DNA of 64,000 bases from DATLLJ01 sp965229885 (GCA_965229885.1 CBDDJX010000001.1:255378-319377); one strand, 5' to 3'. Numbered from the stretch's first letter, positions 50,445-58,591 are shown. Program-made: numbers and translations. The notes: generated by a model from the letters alone, not told the origin.

Positions 50445-51584
50445 CCCTCGATGCGCACAATCTCGCAACCGTCGAAACGATGTGGCGACGCGAAGTCGAA
50501 GCGGCGCACACGTATCGGCTCCTCGCCGAACGCGAGCCGAATCCGGCGCGCCGCGACATCCTGATCAAGCTCGCCGACCAGGAAGATCGGCACGCCGATC
50601 GCTGGTCCGAGCGCCGGACGGCGGCGACCGGGAAGCGGCCGGACCGCGCCGAGGTCGAACGCGGGTTGAGCTGGTTTCAGCGCATGGGCGATCAGAGCGT
50701 GGTACTGCACCGGCTGGAGCAGGAAGAGACCAGAGCCGAAGCCGAGTACAACGACCTGCTGGCGCGGCTCACCGATCCCCAGGAATCGACAGATCGCCGA
50801 AGAAGCGATGTTCGACGAGCGCGATCACGCCGTCATCCTGCGGACGCTGGCGGGCGGCAAGATTCCGACGCCCCGATCGGCGCTCGATGCGATCCTCCAT
50901 CGAGAACGCTGGCACGTGCGCGGCGCCGGCTGGGTTGGCGACGCGATTTACGGCGTCAATGATGGCCTGGGTGCGGTCTTCGGGATCGTCTCCGGGATGG
51001 CGGGCTATACCGGCGGCAGTGAAGTCGTCCTGGCGGCCGGCCTGGCGGGCATGGTGGCCAGCGCGCTCTCAATGGGCGCCGGCGCGTACCTGGCGTCGAA
51101 GTCCGAACGCGAGGTCTACGAATCGGAGGTCGCGCGCGAGCGGACCGAAATCGAGGAAGACCCGCACGAAGAGATGCTCGAGCTCGAGCTGTTCTACCAG
51201 CTCAAAGGGTTGTCACCCGAAGAAGCGGGGGCCATGGTCGAGAAACTCCACAAAGAGCCCAAGCAGTTTCTCCGCGCGCTCGTGCACGAGGAACTCGGGC
51301 TCTCGGAGGAAACATTTCCGAACCCGTGGCGCTCCACAGTGTCCGCCTCAGTCTCGACGGCCGTCGGCGGATTCATTCCCATCATCCCGTTCTTCTTCAC
51401 CGTCGGTATGCCGGCGGTGATCGCATCGTTCATCATCAGCACGCTTGCACACTTCGCGGTCGGTGCGTCCAAGGCGCTCATCACGACCCGTAGCTGGTGG
51501 GCCAGCGGCGGCGAGATGACCCTGGTGGGCATCCTCGAAGCGGTGATTACCTACGACCTCGGCGTGGCGATGGCAAGCCGCTAA
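50441..51584 (+). pseudogene. MbfA-like membrane ferritin, single-base frameshift
   Basis: The N-terminal rubrerythrin-like ferritin domain (EVEAAHTYRLLAERE, LADQEDRHADRW) carries the ExxH iron ligands; the C-terminal part is a VIT1/CCC1 membrane transporter (GWVGDAIYGVNDGLGAVFG, GIVSGM, VTYDLG). The two are in different frames: removing one C from the CCCC at 50777-50780 gives LTDPRNRQIAEEAMFDERDHA, exactly the family sequence. So this is a one-base frameshift in a C run, either a real mutation or a sequencing error. MbfA exports iron and protects against iron and peroxide stress. Intact length about 380 residues. Confidence 0.88.
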
Positions 51585-51654
51585 ACTTAGTCGACCGTCC
51601 TGCTGTCCGCACGCCAGGACAGAGGAATGGGACAAGTCTTCTTCCGGCAATTCC

Positions 51655-51985
51655 TTGACACCAATGAGATGTGGCGCGTTTTTCGCTGGCATCGTTCGCG
51701 AGCGGAATCGCAGCGCTCGGCATCGACGTCGTCACGTTCGATTTTCCCTACACCACGCGGAAGGCGCGGATTCCCGATCCGGGTCCTGCCCTCGAAGCGT
51801 GTTATCGCGCCGTGGTAGAAGCTGTTCGCCGAGAGATCGACTCGGCGCACCGATGGCTGTTCATCGGCAGCAAGTCAATGGGCGCGGATTGCCACCCAGG
51901 TTGCCGCCACCCGCTCATTGCGCTTCTTCACCACTGTCACGCACGATCAGCCATGAACCATCCGGCTGCAGCTGGTAGATCATGA
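51655..51985 (+). pseudogene. alpha/beta-hydrolase (KANL3/Tex30-like) remnant
   Basis: Fragments of a small hydrolase of the dienelactone-hydrolase-like group: TPMRCGAFFAG in one frame, FASGIAALGIDVVTFDFPYT...PALEACYRAVVEAVR and WLFIGSKSMG (nucleophile elbow) in the next, then RIATQVAAT-like sequence two bases out of frame. N-terminal HGAGA oxyanion region and the C-terminal half are missing. Its end overlaps the opposite gene at 51915. Confidence 0.65.
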
Positions 51986-52385
51986 GCCAGCGCCCCTCGA
52001 AGGCCTGAGCAGACGCACCTGACGCCGGCGTTCCGACGCAGGCGTCATTGCCCCACACCGCGGCCAGGCTGTCCACTCTGTTGACGCTATTGATGGTCCA
52101 CGTGCAGGCGTAGCGAACCTTCTCGAAGTTTCCTTTGTGGAACGCTTCGATCGCGCCGCGTCCGTTGAATGTCTCGCCCCGGAGCAGGAGGACTGCGTCA
52201 CTCGCGTACAACTGGATGATTGCGGATGCGTCTCCGGCGTTGAAGGCCGCGTACCATTGCGCGGTGTGATCCTTCGCCCACTCCAGAATGGGCTGTGCGG
52301 ATGCTGGCCGCGAGTTGCCCACCATGCCGACGAGAAGGGCAAGGCCGGCTGCCGCACGCAACGAAAGACGGGGCCGTGGGTTCAT
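51915..52385 (-). CDS. exported SnoaL/NTF2-like protein
   Basis: A 156-residue protein with a signal peptide (LRAAAGLALLVGMVGNSRPASA) and an NTF2-like fold of the SgcJ/EcaC type: WYAAFNAGDASAIIQLYASDAVLL, FNGRGAIEAFHKG and EGRWLMIYQLQPDGSWLIVRD. These bind small ligands or hydrolyse simple substrates; no function is assigned. The ATG at 52385 has GAGGGAAG upstream; an ATG at 52406 would add seven residues ahead of the signal. Confidence 0.78.
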   Translation of the reverse strand: MNPRPRLSLRAAAGLALLVGMVGNSRPASAQPILEWAKDHTAQWYAAFNAGDASAIIQLYASDAVLLLRGETFNGRGAIEAFHKGNFEKVRYACTWTINSVNRVDSLAAVWGNDACVGTPASGASAQAFEGRWLMIYQLQPDGSWLIVRDSGEEAQ

Positions 52386-52409
52386 CACGTCTTCCCTCTG
52401 TGGCATTCG

Positions 52410-52787
52410 TTATTCCAGACGATGCGCGGTAATCAAGTAGTCGGCCACGACCCGTCCCTCGATGAGGTGCTCGCGGATGATCCGCTCGAGAACCGGCGGA
52501 TCGCATTCCTTGTACCACGCGCCTTCCGGATACACGACCGCGATCGGTCCCCCTTCGCAGATGCGAAGGCAGTTGGCCTTCGTGCGAAGGACGCCGCCCT
52601 GCTCCGAGAGACCGAGCTCCTTCAGCCGCCGCTTCAGGAATTCCCATGCAGCCCGGCCTCTTTCCATCTCGCAACATTTCGGCTTCGTCTGCTCGCAGCA
52701 CAGGAAAACATGCCGCCGCGCGACGGGCACTCCGATGGCGGTCGAGACGGCCTGCAGCGAGTCAGGTGAAGAATCAGACACCGACAT
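52410..52787 (-). CDS. thioredoxin-like [2Fe-2S] ferredoxin
   Basis: A 125-residue protein of the Shethna-type, thioredoxin-fold ferredoxins. Cysteines in VFLCCEQTKPKCC and KANCLRICEGGP would ligate the cluster, and PIAVVYPEGAWYKECDP is the typical C-terminal block. The first 23 residues are a non-conserved extension; no nearby internal start is better. It precedes the SnoaL-like gene on the same strand and diverges from apaG. Confidence 0.88.
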   Translation of the reverse strand: MSVSDSSPDSLQAVSTAIGVPVARRHVFLCCEQTKPKCCEMERGRAAWEFLKRRLKELGLSEQGGVLRTKANCLRICEGGPIAVVYPEGAWYKECDPPVLERIIREHLIEGRVVADYLITAHRLE

Positions 52788-52848
52788 CCTCCGGGTTCCA
52801 TGACAATCCCCTCAGCCACGCTCGCTTATTGGTATCATAGGACGGACG

Positions 52849-53277
52849 ATGCCAGACAATCCCCCCAGGGACCAGCCGTTGCATGCCTCGACCTCGGAAG
52901 CCGTCACGAACAGCGTGCGGGTGGAAGTCGAATCGCAATACGCGCCCGAGCACTCACAGCCCGTCCAGAATCAATGGTTCTTCCATTACACCGTGCGCAT
53001 CACGAACGAGAGCGATGAAACCGTGCAGTTGCTGAGCCGCCACTGGGTCATCACGGACGCGAATGGACAGGTCGAGGAAGTACGCGGTCCGGGCGTGGTC
53101 GGCGAACAGCCCGTGCTCGCGCCAGGCGAGTCGTTTCGGTACACGTCGGGATGCCAGTTTAAGACATCGACCGGCGTCATGCACGGTACATATCAGATGG
53201 TCTTCACCGAAAGCGGCGACCACTTGGACATCGAGATTGCCCCCTTCGCGCTGCACGAGCCGTACACCGTCCACTAG
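52849..53277 (+). CDS. apaG: ApaG (Co2+/Mg2+ efflux-associated protein)
   Basis: A 142-residue protein with the ApaG beta-sandwich: VESQYAPEHSQPVQNQWFFHYTV, VQLLSRHWVITDANGQVEEV, GPGVVGEQPVLAPGESFRYTSG and MHGTYQM. ApaG is linked to divalent metal homeostasis and nucleotide signalling, but its activity is unsettled. The start MPDNPP adds a short extension of about 18 residues. Confidence 0.93.
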   Translation: MPDNPPRDQPLHASTSEAVTNSVRVEVESQYAPEHSQPVQNQWFFHYTVRITNESDETVQLLSRHWVITDANGQVEEVRGPGVVGEQPVLAPGESFRYTSGCQFKTSTGVMHGTYQMVFTESGDHLDIEIAPFALHEPYTVH

Positions 53278-53350
53278 GTGCAGGCCGTGGCGTTCACGAG
53301 ATCCTCAGCGTTGACACGATGCGCGTCGCTCGTTTAGGTTAGATGGCTTC

Positions 53351-53700
53351 GTGATCACATCTCTGCTGGCCGTGTTCAAGGAAAAGGGTCCGGATAAGCT
53401 GCTCGACGCCCTGAAGGACCTCCCGAAGGTCGGGTACCTGCGCTTCCCGAGGGCGAGCGTCGCGTCTTTCTCGCGACCGATCGCCCGATTTCATTCCAGG
53501 AGCAAAGCAGGCAGTCGAGGTCGATGGACTATCCTTTCACGTGGATCGAGATCCGCTTCAACAAGGACGGCATAGGCGAAGGGAAGATGTCGGTCTATGC
53601 CAAGATCACCCTCAACAAAGACGGGCAAACCATGGAACTCGAAAACTACGGCCAGGGGCCCGCCCAGCTCACCGAAGTCAAAATTGAAAAACGAGGTCGC
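53351..53700 (+). pseudogene. hypothetical exported-type protein with internal deletion
   Basis: In one frame EKGPDKLLDALKDLPKVGYLR; in the next frame LPEGERRVFLATDRPISFQEQ, then MDYPFTWIEIRFNKDGIGEGKMSVYAKITLNKDG..MELENYGQGPAQLTEVKIEK. Homologues I recall carry about 20 extra residues between these two blocks and a signal peptide at the start, both absent here. The frame change falls at 53425-53445. No function is known for the family. Confidence 0.6.
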
Positions 53701-53744
53701 TCCACATACCCCGCCCGCGCACACACGCTGCAACTCCTCGCATC

Positions 53745-54452
53745 TTGCTTTCGACGATCGCGGCGATGGCCATGGTCGTGGCCGCTTGCTCCACGTCGGA
53801 GCCTCAGCAACCTGCGTCGTCTCCTTCAACGGCGCAGGCGCCTCCAGAAGGCCAGCCACCGGCACCGGTCGCGCAAGACGCCGCCGGCTCGCCTCCGAAT
53901 GCCCAACCCGCCCAGGCTTCCACGTCCGAAGCGGCCCCGCAACCTGCAGCCGCGCCTGTGCCAGTACCGCCTAAGCCCAGGGTCGCGCGCCTGAATGCAG
54001 GGCAAGTGCTCACCGTCAGAACAACCCGCGTGCTCTCGGCGAAAACGATGAAGACGGGAGACGTATTCTCCGCCATTCTGGAAGAGCCGATCGCGGTCGA
54101 GGGTTGGGTCGTGGCGGCTGCGGGTGCCAGGGTCGAGGGCCGTATTGTCGAAGCTGACAAGGGCGGGCGGTTGAAGGGAAAGGCGGGCCTTTCTATCGAG
54201 CTGACGAGTCTGACCTCCAGCGACGGCCAGAAAGTCGAAATTGTGACGACCCCAGTCGGGCACGAAGCTGCGGCCCACGGCGGCAAGGATGCGGCGAAGG
54301 TTGGCGTTGGTGCGGCTGCGGGCGCGGGCATCGGCGCCATCGCGGGCGGCGGAAAGGGCGCTGCCGTCGGCGCGCTAATCGGGGGTGGCGCGGGCGCCGC
54401 GATGCGCGGCGAGGCAGCGGAAATTGCGGCCGGAGACCGTCGTGTCTTTTGA
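53745..54452 (+). CDS. lipoprotein with glycine-zipper segment
   Basis: A 235-residue protein with a short lipoprotein signal (TIAAMAMVVAAC, lipobox VAAC), a long Pro/Ala/Gln linker to about residue 75, a beta-rich domain (LNAGQVLTVRTTRVLSAKTMKTGDVFSAIL) and a glycine-zipper near the end (GVGAAAGAGIGAIAGGGKGAAVGALIGGGAG) that could insert in the outer membrane. TTG at 53745 or ATG at 53766 starts it. Function unknown; related proteins occur widely in acidobacteria. Confidence 0.72.
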   Translation: MLSTIAAMAMVVAACSTSEPQQPASSPSTAQAPPEGQPPAPVAQDAAGSPPNAQPAQASTSEAAPQPAAAPVPVPPKPRVARLNAGQVLTVRTTRVLSAKTMKTGDVFSAILEEPIAVEGWVVAAAGARVEGRIVEADKGGRLKGKAGLSIELTSLTSSDGQKVEIVTTPVGHEAAAHGGKDAAKVGVGAAAGAGIGAIAGGGKGAAVGALIGGGAGAAMRGEAAEIAAGDRRVF

Positions 54453-54578
54453 GCTCCGCTCTCCGGTCACGATTCGGGAACAGAAGTGATGTCGGCGACT
54501 CCCTAATCTTCGGCCGGCGGATCCGGCATCGCGGGGAGCGAAAACCGCGATGGCACTAGCCCAGGTGACCCGATTTTT

Positions 54579-55332
54579 CTAGAATCGAAGCCGAACACCG
54601 GCGATGACCGGAAACGTCCACCGCGCGCTGTTGTCGTTGATAGTCTCGAGACTGGTGCCCACCAGGGAGTCGATTTCGGCCATTCCGCTCACCCAGCGAA
54701 GCCCCCCCCTGCACGAAGACCCCGGTCCGTTCACCGGTCTGGACGAGCACGCCCAAGTTTCCACCGAGCGTGAACGCGGCCGTCTGGTCGTAGAAGTCGT
54801 TGGCCTTGCCCGACAGATTGGCCGACGGCGCCACGAGTGTCACGTCGGTCTTGTCGACAAACCCCAGCCCGATCGTCCCTTCGGCGTATGCGCGTACCGC
54901 CGATGACGCCTCTGCGTAACGCCGCAACCCCACGTCGAGCCCGAAGGTCTGGTAGTCGGTGTATTGCCCGTACAGCCGTGATACGCCGATATCGCCCATC
55001 GGCGTCAGGTCGGCGTCGAGCGACTGGAACGAAAAGGTGGCTCTCAGCTCCGACACCTCATCGATCATGTAGCCGCCGCCGAACCGGATATGGAGACCCG
55101 CGCCGTACACGTCCTCGTAGGTATTCTTGGTGATGACCACGGTCTGGTCGTCGATCTGACCGATGGCGCTCGAGTTGATGTTGCCGCTGATGCTGTTGTC
55201 CCAGCCGATCCCAAACTCCACGCTCCACGGAGAGCTGGTGGAGAGGGCGGCGGACTGCGCCTGCGCCTTCGACTCTGCGCCGAGCAACATCGCGACCATC
55301 ATGATTCCAGAAACGACATACCTCCAATTCAT
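54579..55332 (-). pseudogene. small outer-membrane barrel protein, frameshifted at a C8 tract
   Basis: A signal peptide (MMVAMLLGAESKAQAQ) is followed by barrel strands (WSVEFGIGWDNSISGN, VYGAGLHIRFGGGYMID, GLGFVDKTDVTLVAPS, LGVLVQTGERTGVFVQGG). At the run of eight G on the coding strand (54702-54709) the frame changes; the other frame continues LRWVSGMAEIDSLVGTS...WTFPVIAGVRLRF, ending in the terminal phenylalanine of outer-membrane barrels. As written the product reads on to 54556 with an unrelated tail. A one-base change in the run restores a protein of about 250 residues, either by phase variation or as a sequencing artefact. Confidence 0.8.
54702..54709. repeat. C8 homopolymer tract
   Basis: Eight consecutive C on the plus strand inside the barrel gene, exactly where its frame breaks. 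It is among the longest homopolymers noticed in the window and is a slippage-prone sequence. Confidence 0.9.
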
Positions 55333-55389
55333 CAGTCGAAACTCCTTGGTGTGCGCGCGGACCTGGCGGCGCCGGCCGCGTCATGACCG

Positions 55390-55605
55390 CTATTCGACGA
55401 GCGGAATGTTTGCGGCCAGCTCATAGCGGATGGCCGCCCGAATCTTGTTATCGATCTGGACGTAGCGTGCCGCCTTCATTGCGGGGAGTGCGGCCAGGAT
55501 CTTTGGCACCGTGGCGCTTTTCAGCCTCGCCTCGGCCTCATCGATCGCCAGCGCCTGCGACCACAAGCTTCTTGTCTGCCTTGATTTTCTGGCGGAGGAC
55601 CTCCA
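55390..55605 (-). pseudogene. hypothetical protein with central deletion
   Basis: Begins MEVLRQKIKADKKLVVA in one frame and ends, out of frame, AIDEAEARLKSATVPKILAALPAMKAARYVQIDNK then IRAAIRYELAANIPLVE. In the family I recall, these are the two ends of a protein of about 160 residues; the middle (roughly 60 residues, including the TEAEAKAFWPVYDAYQ-like block) is missing. The signal peptide is also lost. Confidence 0.6.
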
Positions 55606-55693
55606 TATCAATCCTCCATCCGCCGTGTGCCAAAGGTGGAACGGCGTTCCACCTCACCAGTGACCGATAGCACCGGTTTGGGCCGCCGTCCGC

Positions 55694-55962
55694 TTAGGAT
55701 ACTGGACCTCGATCGGTTCGTCGACCAGCGTGCGCGCGCGCTCGTGCTGTATCGCGTCCGAATTCACCTGATGCTGGCGCATCACGCAACACGATGCCTG
55801 AGACGCGACCTCGGGCGCCTGCACCGTCTTGTTGACGCGCGCCGAGAACCATCAGCCCGCCGCGAGGACGTGAACGGCGCCGGTGCGGCCCATCCGGAAG
55901 ACGTCGCTGTCGGTGTTGCTGACCCACAGAAACTGCTTCGCGCCCTGGACGGTCGCGTAGGC
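55694..55962 (-). pseudogene. carbohydrate-binding-protein-like remnant with central deletion
   Basis: Minus-strand translation gives AYATVQGAKQFLWVSNTD, then SDVFRMGRTGAV, then WFSA joined almost directly to RVNKTVQAPEVA. In full-length relatives these blocks are separated by about 60 residues, so a central part is missing and frames are disturbed. The downstream part of the gene is unrecognisable. Confidence 0.5.
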
Positions 55963-55981
55963 CTACTTCGCGGTAGATAGG

Positions 55982-56386
55982 TTAGGAGCCGGGCTGCCAC
56001 AGCGGCAGTTTCGAGAAGTAGTCGCGCAGGTAGCCGCGGTCTCGGGCCAGCAGCCTGTCCGCATGCAGCAGCGCATGGGCCCCGATTAGGAAGTCTGGCA
56101 GCACCCGACCTGCCCGTCCGCCACGCCTGAGGTAGCGCGCAAAGTGCTCGCCGGCCAGCGCGGCACTCTCTCGGGATGAAGACACGAACTCGAGCTGCCA
56201 GTCACTCAGGAACTCGTAGAAGTCGTCGCGGTCGAATGCGGGTCGAATCTCCACCAGCACGCACTCGCAGACAATGAGAGCGCCGTCGGCGCGGGCCTGG
56301 CGCAGCCCGTGCCCCGAGGACTCGGCGTACGCCGGGGCATTGGTGACGACGTCGAGGAGGACGGAGCTGTCCAGGGCGGTAATCAT
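55982..56386 (-). CDS. PIN-domain toxin (VapC-like ribonuclease)
   Basis: A 134-residue PIN protein: ALDSSVLLDVV supplies the first Asp, VLVEIRPAF the Glu, and LPDFLIGAHALLHADRLLARDRG the remaining acidic residues of the Mg-dependent RNase site. The ATG at 56386 overlaps the antitoxin stop by four bases (ATGA); the longer upstream frame is antitoxin DNA. Toxin activity is an inference from family and pairing. Confidence 0.9.
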   Translation of the reverse strand: MITALDSSVLLDVVTNAPAYAESSGHGLRQARADGALIVCECVLVEIRPAFDRDDFYEFLSDWQLEFVSSSRESAALAGEHFARYLRRGGRAGRVLPDFLIGAHALLHADRLLARDRGYLRDYFSKLPLWQPGS

Positions 56387-56604
56387 CCGCGGGCGCGCTT
56401 CAAATAGGCGTCGACGCCCAGCCCGCCAGGGAGTTTTCCCCGGCCCCGCCACTTGCGAATGACGTCGTCCTCGGACCATTTCCGAGCCACCAGCCGGCCC
56501 TGTTCATCGTCGAAGTCGAGAACGGTACCCGGCCGAATGCCCAGCTTGTCGCGAAGGGCTTTGGGGATGGTGATCTGCCCTTTTTCCGACACGACTGTTT
56601 TCAT
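56383..56604 (-). CDS. AbrB/MazE-type antitoxin
   Basis: A 73-residue swapped-hairpin DNA-binding protein: VVSEKGQITIPKALRDKLGIRPGTVLDF is the AbrB N-terminal domain, followed by a helical tail (WSEDDVIRKWRGRGKLPGG) that should bind the PIN toxin. It is the first gene of the pair, and the promoter ahead of it contains a palindrome suited to autorepression. Confidence 0.92.
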   Translation of the reverse strand: MKTVVSEKGQITIPKALRDKLGIRPGTVLDFDDEQGRLVARKWSEDDVIRKWRGRGKLPGGLGVDAYLKRARG

Positions 56605-56610
56605 ACTGCA

Positions 56611-56639
56611 ATGGTATGAATTCCTACCACATTCGTCAA
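56611..56639 (-). promoter_or_regulatory. toxin-antitoxin promoter with palindromic operator
   Basis: On the minus strand TTGACG (56639-56634) and TACCAT (56616-56611) are spaced by 17 bases. An 18-base near-perfect palindrome, TGGTATGAATTCCTACCA on the plus strand (56612-56629), covers the spacer and most of the -10 box, so a bound dimer would block transcription. Confidence 0.75.
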
Positions 56640-56649
56640 CTCAAAGGTT

Positions 56650-56952
56650 GGTCCACGTTGACGCCCGGACGAGTCGATCGTCTGGTGTGCGGCGAACGTC
56701 CGCTCCTCCGCGTTCAGCGCGCGATCTCTCGTGACGAGAGGGATTTTCTGCACCACGGCTGGTTGCGGCGATCAGCTCGTCGGCCGGATCGCCGCGGATA
56801 TCGAGGCGCGTGCTCGCATGTGCAATTTCGCGGGTGAGGGGCCAGACGGAATCAACCGCGCGACGGGCTTGCCATGTTTCGTGATCACGATCCCGTCCGG
56901 GTCCACTTCGTCGAGCAGCGAGAGGCGCCCAGAAACGGGCTTCGACCGCCAT
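56650..56952 (-). pseudogene. fused Phd antitoxin / VapC toxin remnant
   Basis: From ATG 56952 the sequence MAVEARF, then out of frame LSLLDEVDPDGIVITKHGKPVARLIP, is the Phd/YefM antitoxin core. It joins directly to PLTREIAHASTRLDIRGDPADELIAATS and, in another frame, VQKIPLVTRDRALNAEERTF, which are the C-terminal half of a PIN toxin. The antitoxin end and the first two-thirds of the toxin are gone, so this is a decayed second toxin-antitoxin locus next to the intact one. Confidence 0.75.
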
Positions 56953-57065
56953 GTGCTCGGGCGTGAAATCGCGAAGGCAGGAGGAAGCACGCGAAGCACA
57001 CGTGTCTCCGCATGCGGGCTGTAGCGTGCGGCGGGCCGCCCTGTGACGCCGCGGTTGACCACTAT

Positions 57066-57111
57066 ATGTCAATACGTATGTATTGACATTATGCATGTGG
57101 CCGGGTTATCC
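57066..57111 (+). promoter_or_regulatory. promoter and 24-bp operator palindrome of the RHH/nucleotidyltransferase pair
   Basis: Perfect 10-base arms ATGTCAATAC (57066-57075) and GTATTGACAT (57080-57089) flank a 4-base spacer. The right arm contains the -35 TTGACA (57083-57088), followed 17 bases later by TTATCC (57106-57111). The predicted start is at about 57118, so the ATG at 57119 would be leaderless. This is an autoregulatory layout: a dimer on the palindrome would cover the -35. Confidence 0.8.
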
Positions 57112-57118
57112 TTGTGTG

Positions 57119-57613
57119 ATGCTCGCTGCCACCAAGTCCGGCCAGATCCAGATTCGGGTGTCGCCGGCCCAGAAGGCCGCTATCTGCCGCGCCGCCCGCC
57201 GGGCAGGACTGGGCATGTCCGCCTACGTCCTCGCCCGGCTGCTGTCGGCGCCGGCGCGCCGTTTTCAGGATCTCACCGCGGCCTGCGCGGATTCCCCGGA
57301 CGCGCGCTTCGCGCTGGCGGAGCTCAACTCCTGGCTGGCAGGCCTTGGCGCCGGCGAGTTGCAGGAAGCGGTCTCGTCGCCACATCCCCGGCTGACGCCG
57401 TATCTCGCCAATTACGTCGCCGCGATGACCGAGTATGCCTGCGCGAAAAACGGCGTCGCTCCGCCGTCGTGGCTCCGCGCGACGACGCCTCTCGCCGAGC
57501 CGGTGTTCGGCTCCTCGCTCATGGGCCTGCGCCTCTACCTGCTGACCCATGCGCCGGCGCCCTTCCGGCGGCGGAACATCTTCATCGACGCGAGCGTCGG
57601 TTCCCGGGTGTGA
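57119..57613 (+). CDS. RHH-like putative antitoxin/regulator
   Basis: A 164-residue protein. Residues 7-45 (GQIQIRVSPAQKAAICRAARRA, then LGMSAYVLARLLS) look like a ribbon-helix-helix DNA-binding domain of the MobC/ParG style: one strand and two helices. The rest is a conserved-looking alpha-helical domain ending LFRRRNIFIDA-type (here PFRRRNIFIDASVGSRV). The ATG is chosen because it coincides with the predicted transcription start; an upstream ATG in the promoter is not plausible. One base separates its stop from the nucleotidyltransferase gene. A repressor/antitoxin role is an inference from the operator and pairing. Confidence 0.7.
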   Translation: MLAATKSGQIQIRVSPAQKAAICRAARRAGLGMSAYVLARLLSAPARRFQDLTAACADSPDARFALAELNSWLAGLGAGELQEAVSSPHPRLTPYLANYVAAMTEYACAKNGVAPPSWLRATTPLAEPVFGSSLMGLRLYLLTHAPAPFRRRNIFIDASVGSRV

Positions 57614-57614
57614 G

Positions 57615-58142
57615 ATGGCCGCACTCGCCGACAGGGACATTCGGCGGCTCTTCGCGCTGCTCAACGAGGAGCTGCGCCGTGGGGGTACGGAGGGCGAACT
57701 GTTCCTGGTGGGCGGGGCCGTCATGTGTCTGGCCTATGCCGCGCGGCCTTCCACCCAGGACGTGGACGGACTGTTTCGCCCGGCCCGCCAGGTTCGCGAA
57801 GCCGCGGCGCGGGTGGCCCTCCAGGCGGGTGTTCCGCCCGACTGGCTCAACGACGGCGTGAAAGGATTCCTGAGCGAGCACGGGGAATTCAGTCTCTTCC
57901 TCGAGCTCGATCATTTGCGGGTCATGGTGGCCCAGCCGGAGTACCTGCTGGCCATGAAATGCCTGGCACTGCGGATCGGCACCGAGTCCCACGACGAGGA
58001 CGACATTCGCTATCTGCTCCGGCATCTCGCTATCGGCAGCTATGAACAAGCGCTCGCGGTGATCACGCGGTTCTATCCGCTGGAACGTTTCCAGCAGAAA
58101 ACGTTGTACGCGCTGGGCGAGTTGCTGCCGAAGCAGGACTGA
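57615..58142 (+). CDS. DUF6036-like nucleotidyltransferase, putative toxin
   Basis: A 175-residue protein with a minimal nucleotidyltransferase core: LFLVGGAVMCLAYAARPSTQDVDGLF holds the hGG and DxD elements, followed by LDHLRVMVAQPEYLLAMKCLALR, the block typical of AbiEii/DUF6036-type enzymes. It is read from the ATG directly after the RHH-like gene (TGAGATG). The pair resembles type II or type IV toxin-antitoxin modules in which the NTase modifies tRNA or a partner; activity is not shown. Confidence 0.75.
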   Translation: MAALADRDIRRLFALLNEELRRGGTEGELFLVGGAVMCLAYAARPSTQDVDGLFRPARQVREAAARVALQAGVPPDWLNDGVKGFLSEHGEFSLFLELDHLRVMVAQPEYLLAMKCLALRIGTESHDEDDIRYLLRHLAIGSYEQALAVITRFYPLERFQQKTLYALGELLPKQD

Positions 58143-58213
58143 ATACCCGCCTGCGGTGCACGTGAATCGTGCCGGGTTCGTCGGAGGGCTCATTGCTTGA
58201 GAGGATGGAGCCC

Positions 58214-58535
58214 ATGGCACGACCGAGGAAGTATTCAGCTGAGGTTACGAGAGCGGGCCATTCGGATGGTCCGCGCGCATGGTTCCGAGCATCCGTCGCA
58301 GTGGGCCGCGATCACGGCGATCGCGAGCAAGTTCGGCTGCACCGGTGAGACGCTGCGGAATTGGGTGCGCCAGACCGAACGCGATACGGGCCAGCGGGGC
58401 GGCCTGACGACCGACGAGCGCCAGCGCCTGAAGGAACGGGAACGCGACAATCGCGAATTGAGACGCGCGAATGAGATCTTGCGGAAGGCCTCCGCATATT
58501 TTGCCCAGGCGGCGCGCGACCGCCGAGTGAAGTAA
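58214..58535 (+). pseudogene. IS3 OrfA, frameshifted
   Basis: The expected start MARPRKYS is read from ATG 58214, but the continuation RLRERAIRMVRAHGSEHPSQWAAI is in another frame, so one short frameshift lies at about 58240. The rest is a full helix-turn-helix plus leucine-zipper OrfA (FGCTGETLRNWVRQTERD, ELRRANEILRKASAYF). Confidence 0.8.
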
Positions 58536-58591
58536 TGGTCCAGTTTGTGGATGACCACCGGGCCACGTAGGGGGTTGAGCCGATCTGCGCG

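Noticed and set aside
57083..57118. An earlier start for the RHH-like gene inside the promoter
   Set aside because: It would place the start codon before the predicted transcription start and add residues encoded by the -35/-10 region.
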